A DNA stretch of 64,000 nucleotides from positions 5,332,001 through 5,396,000 of the forward strand of contig JBHGNT010000016.1 in the NCBI GenBank assembly GCA_043228905.1. The letters are read 5' to 3'. The DNA comes from Azolla caroliniana. Taxonomy: Eukaryota > Polypodiophyta. This document shows, one piece after another, positions 1 through 11,231 of the stretch (position 1 is the stretch's first letter; each line of letters starts with the position of its first letter). The translations under genes and the position numbers were made by a program. Below the pieces are notes generated by a model, which saw only the letters and a list, made by a program, of their open reading frames with translations, was not told where the DNA came from and did no database searches.

Positions 1-1416
1 ATGGCTATGCAACTTAGACCTAGGATCATTTTGTATCATTAAAGCTTATAAAGTTGTCGAGAATTAGAAAGTAGAAAATGTTATTAACTAAATTTAAATA
101 GAAATTAATAAATTATTACAAGGCCCTTTTGATCTAAACAAGAAGAAAACAATATCATTTTATAACCCGATCTAATGGTCATCACCAATGGATCTCTTGC
201 TCTTTGAAGACATCTTAATTACCCCTCATATCTCTGGCATCCCAAAATTGCAAGGCATCACAGGCTAGTAGATTTTGCAAGTTTCCCTACACCTTCTTAT
301 TGACTTTAATCCTCAAATTGGTTCATCGGATATCAAACATCCGCAAAATCAACTGTACATTTATGTTCATACTTGTTGTAATTCAAAGTTGAGTCTTATG
401 ATGTATAAATGAAACAATTCATATTGTATATTTGCAAAGTTCGTCCTTTGATGGATAACACTTTGGTAAAAAATGAATTCTCAAGGTTTGGTAATCCACT
501 TGTTTCATTGTTGGTTTTGAATTGTATCAATCTTGAGCATATACTCACAACACATAATCAATGTAAGTGACTTTGCCCAACAACATTATGTGAAAAGTTG
601 CCAAACTCTTCGCATAGATTTACAATGATCAATGAACAAAGTGTAGAAGATATACTGAAGTATGATTTGCAAATTATACTAGTAATTGATGAGAATTTTT
701 ATGATATTGACTTCCATCGAGAAAACTAGGATTTCTATGGAAACAAAACTAGAAACCATGCTCCATCACTAGGCTCATGAACTTCAATTCCATTACAGTG
801 CATGATGGGGGTTATCGATTGAGTTGTTGTGGCCTATAATGATCATGTGGCATCAACATTGACTAGTATATATAGATATCGACTTTATTATCATTTCTCA
901 AAGGTCAAATACAAACCCAAGTATATGCACAAGCATATTATGAAAGAAACACGACAATGAAGTAGAAAATCAACAAATCATGGTGTCATAGTAATATTAT
1001 TGCAACATGTAGATTGTTGATTATAATAAAATATCCATTACCCCATGTTGATCATATATTAAAATTTAAAACATTAGAAAAAAGGGTCTAACCATGTGTA
1101 TAGTGTGTGTGTGCACAAGATAAGGGCATCTACACATGATGTGGTGCTTTGTCCCGAGGACATAATATGAATAGTGATGATGATCACGATCGTCGATCGC
1201 AACACAAATGTATCGACAATATGGTGACCCTCCTTTGTGTTCGTTTTCACACCATGTTTAATTTATTTACTCAAATATTGACCCCTTAGGTACACAATCC
1301 AAGGCCTGGTGTTTTTTAGAAGACTATTCTTTGTTCACAAAAACAAACCATTGGGTCAACATTGAACTAAAACAAAACCATTGTGATTAATCAATCTACA
1401 TACATAACAGCTAGTC
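1..1416. other. AT-rich intergenic DNA upstream of the aspartic protease
   Basis: No open frame of note and no recognisable repeat, RNA gene or transposon domain. A TATATATA run lies near 866, about 550 bases before the protease start, which is too far to assign as its TATA box. I see no convincing TATA or CAAT element in the last 100 bases before the ATG at 1417. Confidence 0.5.
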
Positions 1417-3189
1417 ATGCATCCTTCACATCTAAATTATCTCCTGATTCTCATCATTCCTTCGACATTCTGTCTCATTCGATCGTACTCAGCATATAGC
1501 ATTCAATCTGCTCGTGCCGCCCATCAAAAACCCATCGCGATCACATTTCCTGCCTATCACCTCCGTGACCGTCGATTGGCCGATTCGTCCGATCTGCTCG
1601 ACGATACTCAAGTGCAAACATATCCCATTCCCCATTATGTCACACCATCCTATAACCATCCGGTGTCAACAAGATTGTCGATCCGATCCCGACAAATACC
1701 GGATCATGGGGATGATTTGCACACCAAAGATATCATTGCGTCGACATATGAATACTCTATGCCTCTTCGTAGAGCATTGGCCGATCAATCAATCCCCGGC
1801 CCTGGCCCCGGCCCCGGCCGGGGGCTGTTGTCGCCGGACCAGCCGCAATATCGGAGCGAGGTTATCACCCTTGGCCAATCCTCGGGTCAATATTTTGCTA
1901 TTATGAAGCTCGGGACTCCGGCCATAGATGTGGCTCTCATCATGGATTCGGGGAGCGCGCTCGGCTGGGTACAATGCGAGCCATGTGACCGATGCGGGGC
2001 ACAGCAACCGGGATTCCCCATCTTCGACCCTTTGGCTTCGACTACTTTCGCCACTAATCCGTGTAGCGCGGACGGAACGGGGGAATGCGAGATTAAACCG
2101 GGAAACTCGAGCATTAACGACGGCATCACTACATCTTGCACCGGCCCCCCTAAGTCATCTAGCAAGGTGTGCGGCTACTCCGTAACATATGCCGATAATA
2201 GCACAAGCTTCGGGTGGCTGTCCAATGACACCCTTACCCTCATCTCCTCGATCAACACGACCGATCTTCCTGGGGGCCTCCTCCGGCACCCCGGCTTCCT
2301 CTTCGGATGCGGCACCCGGAACGAAGGCATCGAGACACGGTTCAACGCCTCGGGAATGCTCGGCCTCAACCGAGGCCCGCTCTCCATCGTCTCTCAGCTC
2401 GGTGTCGGAACATTCGCGTATTGCCTCCCCAGCCGATTCCGATCGGTCGACGTCTCTGGCTACCTCACATTCGGTGGAGCCAATGCCACCACCACCACTA
2501 CATCTTCTTCTTCGACACCGCCGGTACTGAAATACACCCCGATGATCCGAAACACCATATCCACCTTCACTTCGCAATTCTACTACCTCGATGTGACAGG
2601 CATGTCGGTGCACGGGAGGCGGCTCGGCATCCCGTCGAGCGCGTGGGCGATCGATCCCAGCACGGGACATGGAGGTACCGTCATCGATTCCGGGACCACG
2701 ATCACGTCATTGGTGGAGGAGGCGTATTCGGTCTTCGTGGAGGCCTTTCACGCGGAGATGGATCCGGGATTGGCATTGGTGGACCACGGGGTGAACGGGG
2801 CGACGGTGTGCTACCAGGCGTCCTCCACACCAGCCGTGCCCAACGTGACATTGCATTTAAGTGGGGGAGTGGACCTCGACCTTCGGGCCGACCATCTCTT
2901 CCGTATCGTCACGGCCTCCTCCTCCTCCTCCTCATCCGGGGGGTATAGGCAATATTGTCTCGCATTCGGCAATGCCGGGAAATTAGGCGACGGAGCAAAG
3001 AACTTCATCGGTAATATCCAGCAGCAGGATTTCCTGGTGCACTACGACCTCGCCGCTTCTCGGATCGGCTTCGCCCCCACACTATGCAATCCAATGCCTA
3101 GTGAAGGATCTCCTGTCATTTCAACATACACCATCCTCCTATATTATTCTTATCATGTGATGTTCATGGTTTGCATCTTAATCTTGTAA
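1417..3189 (+). CDS. Nepenthesin-type aspartic protease (pepsin family A1, plant subfamily)
   Basis: Single-exon 590-residue secreted aspartic protease. Residues 1 to about 25 are a hydrophobic signal peptide, followed by a propeptide-like stretch with a Gly-Pro run near residue 130. The two catalytic motifs are visible: DSGS with Asp177 and DSGT with Asp424. Between them lies the nepenthesin-type insert, with Cys-rich segments after the first motif (CEPC, then further cysteines) and the flap-like segment YADNSTSFG. A C-terminal hydrophobic tail after about residue 565 suggests a GPI-type signal or membrane anchor; most family members lack it. Plant A1B proteases act in the apoplast, in pathogen response or in digestion. 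Low-complexity Thr/Ser runs near residues 360 and 507 come from short codon repeats. The coding region is clearly GC-richer than its flanks, as in many intronless plant genes. Family call is firm; substrate is unknown. Confidence 0.93.
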   Translation: MHPSHLNYLLILIIPSTFCLIRSYSAYSIQSARAAHQKPIAITFPAYHLRDRRLADSSDLLDDTQVQTYPIPHYVTPSYNHPVSTRLSIRSRQIPDHGDDLHTKDIIASTYEYSMPLRRALADQSIPGPGPGPGRGLLSPDQPQYRSEVITLGQSSGQYFAIMKLGTPAIDVALIMDSGSALGWVQCEPCDRCGAQQPGFPIFDPLASTTFATNPCSADGTGECEIKPGNSSINDGITTSCTGPPKSSSKVCGYSVTYADNSTSFGWLSNDTLTLISSINTTDLPGGLLRHPGFLFGCGTRNEGIETRFNASGMLGLNRGPLSIVSQLGVGTFAYCLPSRFRSVDVSGYLTFGGANATTTTTSSSSTPPVLKYTPMIRNTISTFTSQFYYLDVTGMSVHGRRLGIPSSAWAIDPSTGHGGTVIDSGTTITSLVEEAYSVFVEAFHAEMDPGLALVDHGVNGATVCYQASSTPAVPNVTLHLSGGVDLDLRADHLFRIVTASSSSSSSGGYRQYCLAFGNAGKLGDGAKNFIGNIQQQDFLVHYDLAASRIGFAPTLCNPMPSEGSPVISTYTILLYYSYHVMFMVCILIL

Positions 3190-5877
3190 CCTTAGGACCT
3201 TATGTATACATGAACCACACACTCTCGTTCCCAAGGGAAAATGGATCACAAACGATCTACTTCATTGGGAAATTTCTGAGCAAACGGATTTCTTAGGGCA
3301 CTACAATGTCAAGTTAAAAGTTAATGCCATTTGTCCCCACACACCGATCCATTGGTTGTGCTCCAATCGTATGGCACAAATACCCCATATCGAAATAATG
3401 GATCCTCAATATATATTACTCTTGTTATGTAAATTCCATTGGTTTGCAATTTCATGTACATAGATAGATAGATGAGGCAAATATGTTGTATGGTCAAATG
3501 AGTCCTACTTGGGGAAATGCTCTCTTGTCGCAGTGGGCCATATATGTTGCTTGTCACTTGCAAAAGTGAGGAGTCAGAAATTCAAAATTGTAATTAGAAA
3601 TTACCATGATCTTCTTGTGACATACTTCTTGTACAAACGTTTTGCGCATGGTAGTAGTTGGTCGTGCTTCGTACACAACACATACATTGAAATTGAAGAA
3701 AATAGGTATGAACTTGTAGGTTCCAACCCTGTCCTTTTATGGTTACTTTATTGGTGACTTCATGTGGATGGGAAGCATTTGCTTTTGACTTTCATGTTGT
3801 AGTAACATATCAAACTTAGATACACGTGCTCACGGAAACATTCTTCACATTAAGATTAGGAATATTATGTTGATTTTTTCCCTTAACTTTTTGTAACCTT
3901 GTCTAGTTTGATTATATACAAGATTCTAACGTCTTTCAAATGTGTGTTATAAATCGGATAACACAAGATATCACACATAGTATCACGATTCACATTTATG
4001 TAGTTGAATTGAATTTCATCACAACAATATTCCCTAGGAATATGCACTAGAAGTAGGGACTTACCCTTTCAACGTCACAATTTCAAGATGGCCATTAAAT
4101 AGAGAGCAAAGAGATCTCATGGTTGGGTAGGTCATGCATGTAAAAGGACTAAATGTTTGAATAACCAGAAAAAGGGCAAAAACCTTTGGATGCTTCAAAT
4201 CCTGGTAAATTAAAGTTTGTGTTCCTTGGATTCATCGACATCAATCACCCTACATATGTATGTAGCACAATTTAAATTCATGCCTCGACAAGCTAGTCAA
4301 CAACTTCAAGCTCATATGCTTATTTCACCATGCAATGTTTTTACTTGGCTATCCACAATTTGCTAACAGGGTCAACTACTAGGAGTTCCAAAACCTACTT
4401 ACACACATTAATGTCTACAATTATATGAGATGGGAATTACAAAATCTATTTTTTGGCCTATCCAGAAGTGTAGACCTAAATTTATATTTTCCTTGGTTCA
4501 AACTGGGAGGTAATATGGCACCTAGTTGATTTGAGAAGAAAGAAATTCTCCTTACACATTTATTCATTTGATTTATTAATCCCATCACACTAGTTTAGAG
4601 AACATCCTATATGGAGACATGAAACATTGCTAGGTATATAACATCTCTATATTATAGATCGTAGTAAAGGTTCCCATTTTGTCTCCTCCTCTTCGATGTA
4701 ATTGTCATGTATCTCTCCTCTTCTCTCTTATATATTGCTTTCTTAATTTATTATCAAATAATATTATTATCATCATCATGTGTTTAGTTTCCCTATGCTT
4801 GCCTAACACCACATCAATTGGTCTAAAATGGGTGAATATGTTGACTGGGATTTAATTGATAATAGAAAAGTAAGCTAAGTTCATAATATATTTGTGATCT
4901 CTAAAGACAAATCCCCAAGTATCTTTGCCACCCTTGCAAAATGGTATTTCGTTGAGACAATTCATTACTATAGACGGAATTTCAACAAAGTACCTACAAA
5001 TCATGTATTAATATCGATAGATAAGTAAGCACATAGTTAAGTTCAAAATCATATTACCGATTATTCAAACGTACTCACTAGTACATTCTAAAGCATATCT
5101 CCTTGTCTACTATTTGTGTGATCACGTTGAATCCCTTAATAAAATCCCTCACTATACATTTTTATATAATTGACATATAAGTACATTTTTTCCCCTCATT
5201 TCACACTCACTCACATATGACTTAATTGACATATTGGTACATTTTCATCTAATTGCATGCTCATGCACAACCAACTCATTCATTCCGGCATTTGGAGCAT
5301 TTCAATAGATACATTTTTTGATTGAAAAGGAATAAACAAACAAAAGCGAATTTAGGATATGCTTTTTATTTTTATATAATGGCGTGCACGATCAACTCGT
5401 TCATATAGAGTATGTCAATGGATGCCTTTTTTTTATTAAAGAAGTATAAAGAAACAAAACAAAAAAAAGAGATATTATTTCATTTTTAGGTGATGATGTT
5501 GAGCCTCTTTAACAAGTAAAGTCCGCAATGTTTGAAGTCTATTGCACGATTATTGATGCTTTACACGCTACACATTAAGTTGTAAGCAATAATTATAAGT
5601 GTTTATGAGAAGACATATTAAGGTCATGCAATGAAAGGATTACGTGGAGCATTCTTATATATTATGGAGCCCATGCAAATTGTTAGCATTGTCTTTGTAC
5701 GCGCAATGTTATTGTTTACATTTGTTTTTAAAAAAATTTCCAACAATGGTTTGTAATATATATTATGTCTAAAGGGATTTAACTGATATATGGACATTTC
5801 CAAATATTCTTAACAACTTCATCATGGATTTAAATGTCGCCATGTTGTTACGCATGAAACTTGTTGTTAGCGTGTCA
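3190..5877. other. AT-rich intergenic DNA with a degenerate local duplication
   Basis: No gene recognised. Around 5255-5345 and 5378-5463 two stretches share the order 'cgtgcac/tcatgcac, caactc(a/g)ttcat, catttcaatagatac/tatgtcaatggatgc, T-run, aaacaaaacaaa', so they look like an old imperfect tandem duplication of about 120 bases. The rest holds only short chance frames. Confidence 0.4.
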
Positions 5878-5894
5878 AGACTTGAACCCATGTT

Positions 5895-6503
5895 TTTTTT
5901 CCATAAAAAATATCCTCCATTGGTATTAACTTAAAGTGGCCAAAGTCAATATATAAAATAGTCAACTATTACAAAGAATATTGCAACATATTAACTAGAA
6001 AACTATTGAACACTCATGTAGCTTCCACAATCCAACCACATTTAGTATCCATATCAAGGAAGGAATTACCACCAACAACAATGGGTTCAAAAAACCCCTC
6101 TTTTTACAAGCTGAATATGGATTTTTGACCTTTAGCACTGGAGTCTATGCCACTGCAAACTTGAAATCCAAAGAAACTATTATTGCATCTGGAGACACTC
6201 CCTCAAGTTGTGAACAAGCTTTGATAAGGGCCACAAAAATGTGTTGTACCATATATTGCTCAACATTCCTTCTATTTTGATGCAGTTTGATAGCATCATA
6301 TGGCATTCTCCATCTCACATAATGCCTGCTAAGGACAATGGATGACTGCTCATTTTGATTAGCCAGCTTCTCCAAAGCACGCCTCAACCTTACTTCCAAG
6401 GTTCACAAAGATAGGTTACATCTCTCTAACATGCATACAAAATCAGCCACCTTTAGAACTCCATACAATTTGAACAAAACTTTGCCGATGAATTCCAATG
6501 GTT
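5895..6503 (-). mobile_element. LINE D: 5'-truncated L1-type insertion with 17-bp target duplication
   Basis: The 17-mer agacttgaacccatgtt occurs at 5878-5894 and again at 6504-6520, exactly flanking this segment. The left edge starts with a T-run, the minus-strand poly(A) tail. The adjoining motif (T-run, ccataaaaaatatcctccattggtattaac) matches the 3' ends of LINEs A and B in this window. The piece is about 0.6 kb and keeps only the 3' part. A minus-strand 84-residue frame at 6145-6399 is not a domain I recognise. Removing the insert and one repeat leaves a continuous site. Insertion call is strong; coding content is uncertain. Confidence 0.85.
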
Positions 6504-6611
6504 AGACTTGAACCCATGTTGTTAAGCATGTGATTACCTCAACACTAACATGTTTACATGTTGAAAAGTTTAGAAATATGTTATAGTAAATTGTAACTCA
6601 AACTCGCAATA

Positions 6612-7360
6612 GTTGCAGGGATAAAGGCATATCTGATGACTTGTTGAAGTCGATTTGGAGAAGACTATGGGCATTCGATATGCCAGAGAAAATAAAGCTT
6701 TGGTTGTGGCTTCTTAGCCATCGGGCGATACATGTGGGGGAGTGGTTGAGGTGTCGTAGTGGGGAGGCTAGTTGCAAGATATGTGGACATTCTTTGGAAT
6801 TGATCCCTCACTGTTTTTGGATTAGCATTTGGGGTAGAAGTCTCAGTATCGTGGCATCATGTGGTGTAAATGGGAGAGTTGTATAGGGGTCCTTACAAGG
6901 GCTGAAGTCAACAGGGGAAGGCTGGGCCGAATAGATAAACCCTCATGGTCATGGATTTATAGTGCAAGGTGGCAATGTGTTTCAATGTCCTAGAGTTTGA
7001 CCTGGCACAAAATCAACATTTTTTGAGGAGATATGGATGATGGTGGCTTGCTTATTGGTTTGGCACATTTGGACCAAGCGTTGTAAGTCTGTATTTCAAC
7101 AACAAAAGCTCCCAAGCGGTGAGGTGTTGTTAAACATATGGTTTGAGCTGGTATCTTGGTTGCGGGGACGGTACGACTCGATTCAGGGGGAATCAGATGA
7201 AGCAAAAAGAGCTCGGTCAAAGTTTCTACTGAAATGGGGCAGTTCCTTTATGGTGGTCAGATCATCATCAAGGCCTAAATGGAACTACCAAGCCCCCATA
7301 TGGTTGTTTTTGCCAATGGCTTCCATTAGTGACCAGGAGTTGTAAATATGTATAGTTGTG
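6612..7360 (+). mobile_element. LINE A, 5'-truncated L1-type element, first segment (zf-RVT end of ORF2)
   Basis: Plus-strand remnant of a LINE ORF2 C-terminus. The frame from 6641 reads LLKSIWRRLW, then WLLSHRAIHVGEWL and CKICGH, the start of the zf-RVT zinc domain. After a frameshift the frame from 7037 reads VWHIWTKRCKSVF and ends with KWNYQAPIWLF before the stop at 7343-7345, matching the last residues of LINE C (KWNYQPPQWLF). The 3' untranslated part is interrupted at 7361 by LINE B and resumes at 25598. The 5' edge is approximate; I found no target duplication for this copy. Confidence 0.75.
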
Positions 7361-9659
7361 TTTTTTTTTCTCCCAAAAAAGATACTACATTAGTATTAGA
7401 AAACACCATAAGGCTAAACATACAAGATATACCACCGATCCCCTATGTTTTTCTAAGTTCTAACCATTGGCTTAAATAAATACTTTGGTGTTGAGTAGAA
7501 CCACTCCACCTTATCAAAACACCGTCTATAGAATATACCTATGTCCCAAATGGCATGAAACTCCAAACACTTAAGCTTTGCTTGATGCGTATTACCTTTT
7601 ATACTATCCAAAAACCCTATGAGATTATGCACAATCTCTATCCAAATTCTCGAAATTATTTGGGTAGGTCTTTCAGTCACATTTTGAAAGACCTTCAAAC
7701 ATCGAACCTTCCAAATCTACCAAATTGTAATACTACAGTTTACCAATTGCCATATTTGAGGTTTATTAGTTTGTATTTGTGGATTCAGAGTGATCATATT
7801 TTTTCCCATCAAACCATGCCTCATTACAATAGCATCTACAACCTCCTCTTGTTCATATACCATAGGTTTATCATGTACCACCGCCCATAATACTGCACCC
7901 CCTGTATACACTACTATAGGATATATTGGAGCTAATAATTTTATGATTCGTTTCCATATGTCCAGAGCAAAACCACAACTCCACAAACAATGTTTAGCAG
8001 TCTCTATTACATATGTATAGAAAGGGCACATCTTGTCTACATTTCCTTTTCGCCACCAATTAACTGGTATAACATTATGAACCAACAACCATCGAAAACA
8101 AACAAATTTCCTACTCATCTTTATACCCCATAGCAATTTCCAAAATTGTTTGAGATGTTGTGGAGAAAGTCCATTTTGTCTCCAAATAACATTTGCAGTT
8201 AGTTCTTTCCATGATCTAACACCTAATATTTTCCTACCAATCTTCACAGAATACTGAAAGAACGACACTTATTTGATGTGATCTTGCACTCACACCTTCC
8301 AATACAGTTGTCCAAGATCCCAAGTTATTCTAGATATTGGTCTCCTTTCCATAATCCAAATCCTCCAAAAATAATTCACCTTTTGAGGATCCGGGTCTAA
8401 GACCCAATTTGAATCATGATTTGCAATCACCCTCACTTCTTTATGCAAACAAAACCTAAACAAATCATTTTCCTTAGGTGTAAAGAGTAGCTTCCATCAT
8501 CTTGTACATCAAAACTCATACACTCTTGTTCCCCAATATAGGCTTTAACTCCAATTAAAACATCCAATGGAGTAAATAAACCCATCCATTTCTGTGTAGC
8601 AGATCCAATTTGCATCTGAGTATTAAAAAGGGCATTTTGTATTGCATAATACATTATCTTCCCACCCCTTACATTACGAATTAGTATCATTTGTTGATCT
8701 ATAGGTTTAGACAGAAATGTTGTCCATGCACCTATAGATTGTGCTGGCCCACGATCTAATTCTAACCATGCACATCTAGTACGCATTACCAACATCTACC
8801 CTCTTTGGTCAATCCACCATTAATTCCAAATTAGGGGTTGTCTAAAGAATTCAGATTCTTTTTTTGGCAATGTCTTAATTAAATCAAGAGAAATATCTTT
8901 CCATGCATTAAGAACACATTGAGCAAATCTCTCTTCCCAGTTTGTGGCCATAACCAATTTGTTATGTTCCAGAAAAGCCCATCTAAAACTAGGCCTCCAA
9001 TCTCTACCAGTTTTGGGACAAAACTTTTGCAATTCATAAAACAACAATGGTTTCCAAGGTTCCGATCCTGGCAACAATCTTCGAATCACCAATTTTGCAA
9101 TCAAAGCTTTGGACTATTGTAATGGATCAACAATCCCTAATCCTCCTTGATCCAATGGCTTAACAATTGTGGACCAAGAGACTTTTGCCTTGGCATGGCT
9201 TCCATCATTACGAGACCAGAAATAATTTCGAATCAAACTCTGTAATTGTCCCATACATGATCTTGAAAAACTCCAACATGACATAATATACCAAAGACTA
9301 GACAACAAAACTTCATTAATGACTATCACTCTACCCGCAAATGATAGTTTAGCTTTACTCTAAAACAATAGTTTTGATTTTATTTTCAATAACAAAGAAG
9401 CAACCTGAATTTCTGAAGAAATATTCAAACCTACTTGACATCCCAAATATCTAATTGAAGTGCCCTCGGGAATCCATCGGAAATCTGGATGAGAACTCCA
9501 TTGTGGAGTTGTGGAATTGGACGACACCAAAAAACCCACTGATTTATTCCAATTAATTGATGCACATGAAGCCATACGAAATGTTTGCATTGTTGTGTAC
9601 ATTTTTTGTTACAGATTATTATTTTGACCATCCAGATAGAAACTTGTATCATTAACAAA
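7361..9659 (-). mobile_element. LINE B, 3' half (RT C-terminus, connector, zf-RVT, poly(A) tail)
   Basis: Continuation of the LINE whose 5' half is at 22128-25597. Reading on the minus strand from 9659: the end of the RT active-site box (V-N-D-T in place of the usual A-D-D-T), then RYLGCQVG near 9440, the SWSTIVKPLDQGGLGIVDP segment near 9150, RRLLPGSEPWK near 9070, and the zf-RVT region WLLVHNVIPVNWW with its HCLWSC motif between 8268 and 7717. The last residues KVEWFYSTPKYLF lie at 7500. Several stops and frameshifts break the frame. The poly(A) tail is the T-run at 7361-7369. With the 5' half the element is about 5.8 kb, which is full length for a plant L1. Confidence 0.85.
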
Positions 9660-10065
9660 TGTTGAGAATCAAGCTCAACTTGGTCTAGTGTGTGAACTCA
9701 CCTTGAGAGTGAATAGACATTCCAACGGTCAAGAGTTACCATTAAGTCACCTCTTTGTATTCTAGCATTTAGTATGAGTCATAGAATCATATTCTATGAC
9801 ACATAACTTATGAGCTTTCACATTCCCCATGCTCCATGAGCCTTGTAGTTAATGAAAAGAGAGGGTGACTACATAAAGCACCCTCCTCCCACCTTGTATA
9901 GTGTTGAGTCTTTCTCCTTTGATAATATACTTTTACCTTGCGTATTCTCTGTGTATTATTCCTTGTCTCTCTCTCTCTCTCTCTCTCACTCTCTCTCTCT
10001 CTCTCTCACACACACATAACTCATATCTCTTCCGCTTCACAAGAATCCATATCCGATTCTTTACA
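9660..10065 (+). repeat. Copia 5' LTR
   Basis: 406 bases, starting tgttgag and ending tttaca. A near-palindrome at 9778-9800 (gtcatagaat, 3-base centre, attctatgac) overlaps TGAGTCA and may be an enhancer in U3. A CT-rich microsatellite near 9966-10010 differs in length from the right LTR. Confidence 0.95.
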
Positions 10066-10077
10066 TGGTATCAGAGC
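10066..10077 (+). other. Copia primer binding site (initiator tRNA-Met type)
   Basis: TGGTATCAGAGC directly follows the left LTR. This is the standard Copia primer site complementary to the 3' end of plant initiator tRNA-Met. Confidence 0.92.
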
Positions 10078-10210
10078 GATTTGGTAGTTTGATCTAGCCC
10101 ATTTCGCCTCATCGTGATCGTGTGTTGTGCTCCACGCTGATGACCAAGAACCGGCTCATCGTTATCGTAGCTTCGCTACATAGGTCGCATTCGAAGAGAG
10201 AATCGACATA

Positions 10211-11231
10211 ATGAATACTCAAATGGGGAGCGGTCTTCCTACCGAGAAGTTGGATCGAAACAACTCCGCATCTTGGGAGTACAAGATGCACTAATACCTT
10301 GTTGGACAAGGCTATTGGAGCTACATCAAAGGAGCGCATGAAGACCAACCCGCTGAAGCGGCTCCCGGATACGCGACATGGGAGCAAGCCGCAAGCCGCA
10401 AGCCGCAAGCTGCGTGATGTATTGCTTGGCGACATGTGTTCACGACCACATGCTCGGTTACATTCAAGAAGCCAAGACGCCGAAGGAAGCGTGGGAAAAT
10501 CTACGAAAGATTTTCGCCGCCCACACGACCGCGAGGAAGCTTCAACTCCGCCAAGAGTTGAACAACATTCAACAAAGGGACATGTCCATCACGACATACA
10601 CCTTGAAGATCAAGGAGCTTTGCGACTCGCTCGGTTAAATAAGCGTAAGTATCGATGATGATGAGATGGTGCAAATATTCCTCGGCGGCCTCGCACCACG
10701 GTTCAGCGCGATGCGAACCGCCGTTCTAGCACGGGAGAAATCGCCCTCCTTCTTCGAGCTCCAATCAATGCTATTGGTTGAAGAAAACCACGTGCGTACA
10801 AGGAGCAATGAGTCAGAAGGCCACATTCTCTACACGCACTCTAATGGAGGAAGAGGACGCGGACAAGCAAGAGGCCGATTCGGCCAAGGACAAGGCGGAC
10901 GAGGTCCAACCTACGACAACAACTCCCAATTTCGGCCGCAAAACGGAGGCCAACGAGGAACCTTCGCAAGAAGGGGGAGCTTCCACTCCGGCCCGAGCCG
11001 TCAAGATGCAACCGAATGCGGATATTGCGGACAGCTCAGTCACTACAAAAAAGAGTGCCGAAAGAAGATGCGTGAATTGGCTTCCACAAGCCGACAACTG
11101 CCGAATTACGCACACAATTCTGACTACGAAGAGTATAGCGGAATGTACGGGAACAACTCTGACCGTGGTGGAATGTTCATGATGAAACATAGAGCAAACT
11201 CTATGTCGGCCTCTCCGGAGCCTCAAACCAT
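10211..11231 (+). pseudogene. Copia gag (capsid and CCHC nucleocapsid), broken
   Basis: Starts at ATG 10211 (MNTQMGSGLPTEKLD). A stop falls at codon 28 (10292-10294). Slippage in a gccgcaa repeat at 10385-10412 shifts the frame, and a second stop lies at 10636-10638. The UBN2/gag-like block EAWENLRKIFAAHTTARKLQLRQEL is recognisable around 10490-10560, and the zinc knuckle CGYCGQLSHYKKEC lies at 11017-11057 after an RG-rich stretch. It therefore cannot make full-length Gag. Confidence 0.9.

Noticed and set aside
2155-2948. Long antisense and shifted frames over the protease gene
   Set aside because: Shadows of the GC-rich protease coding frame.
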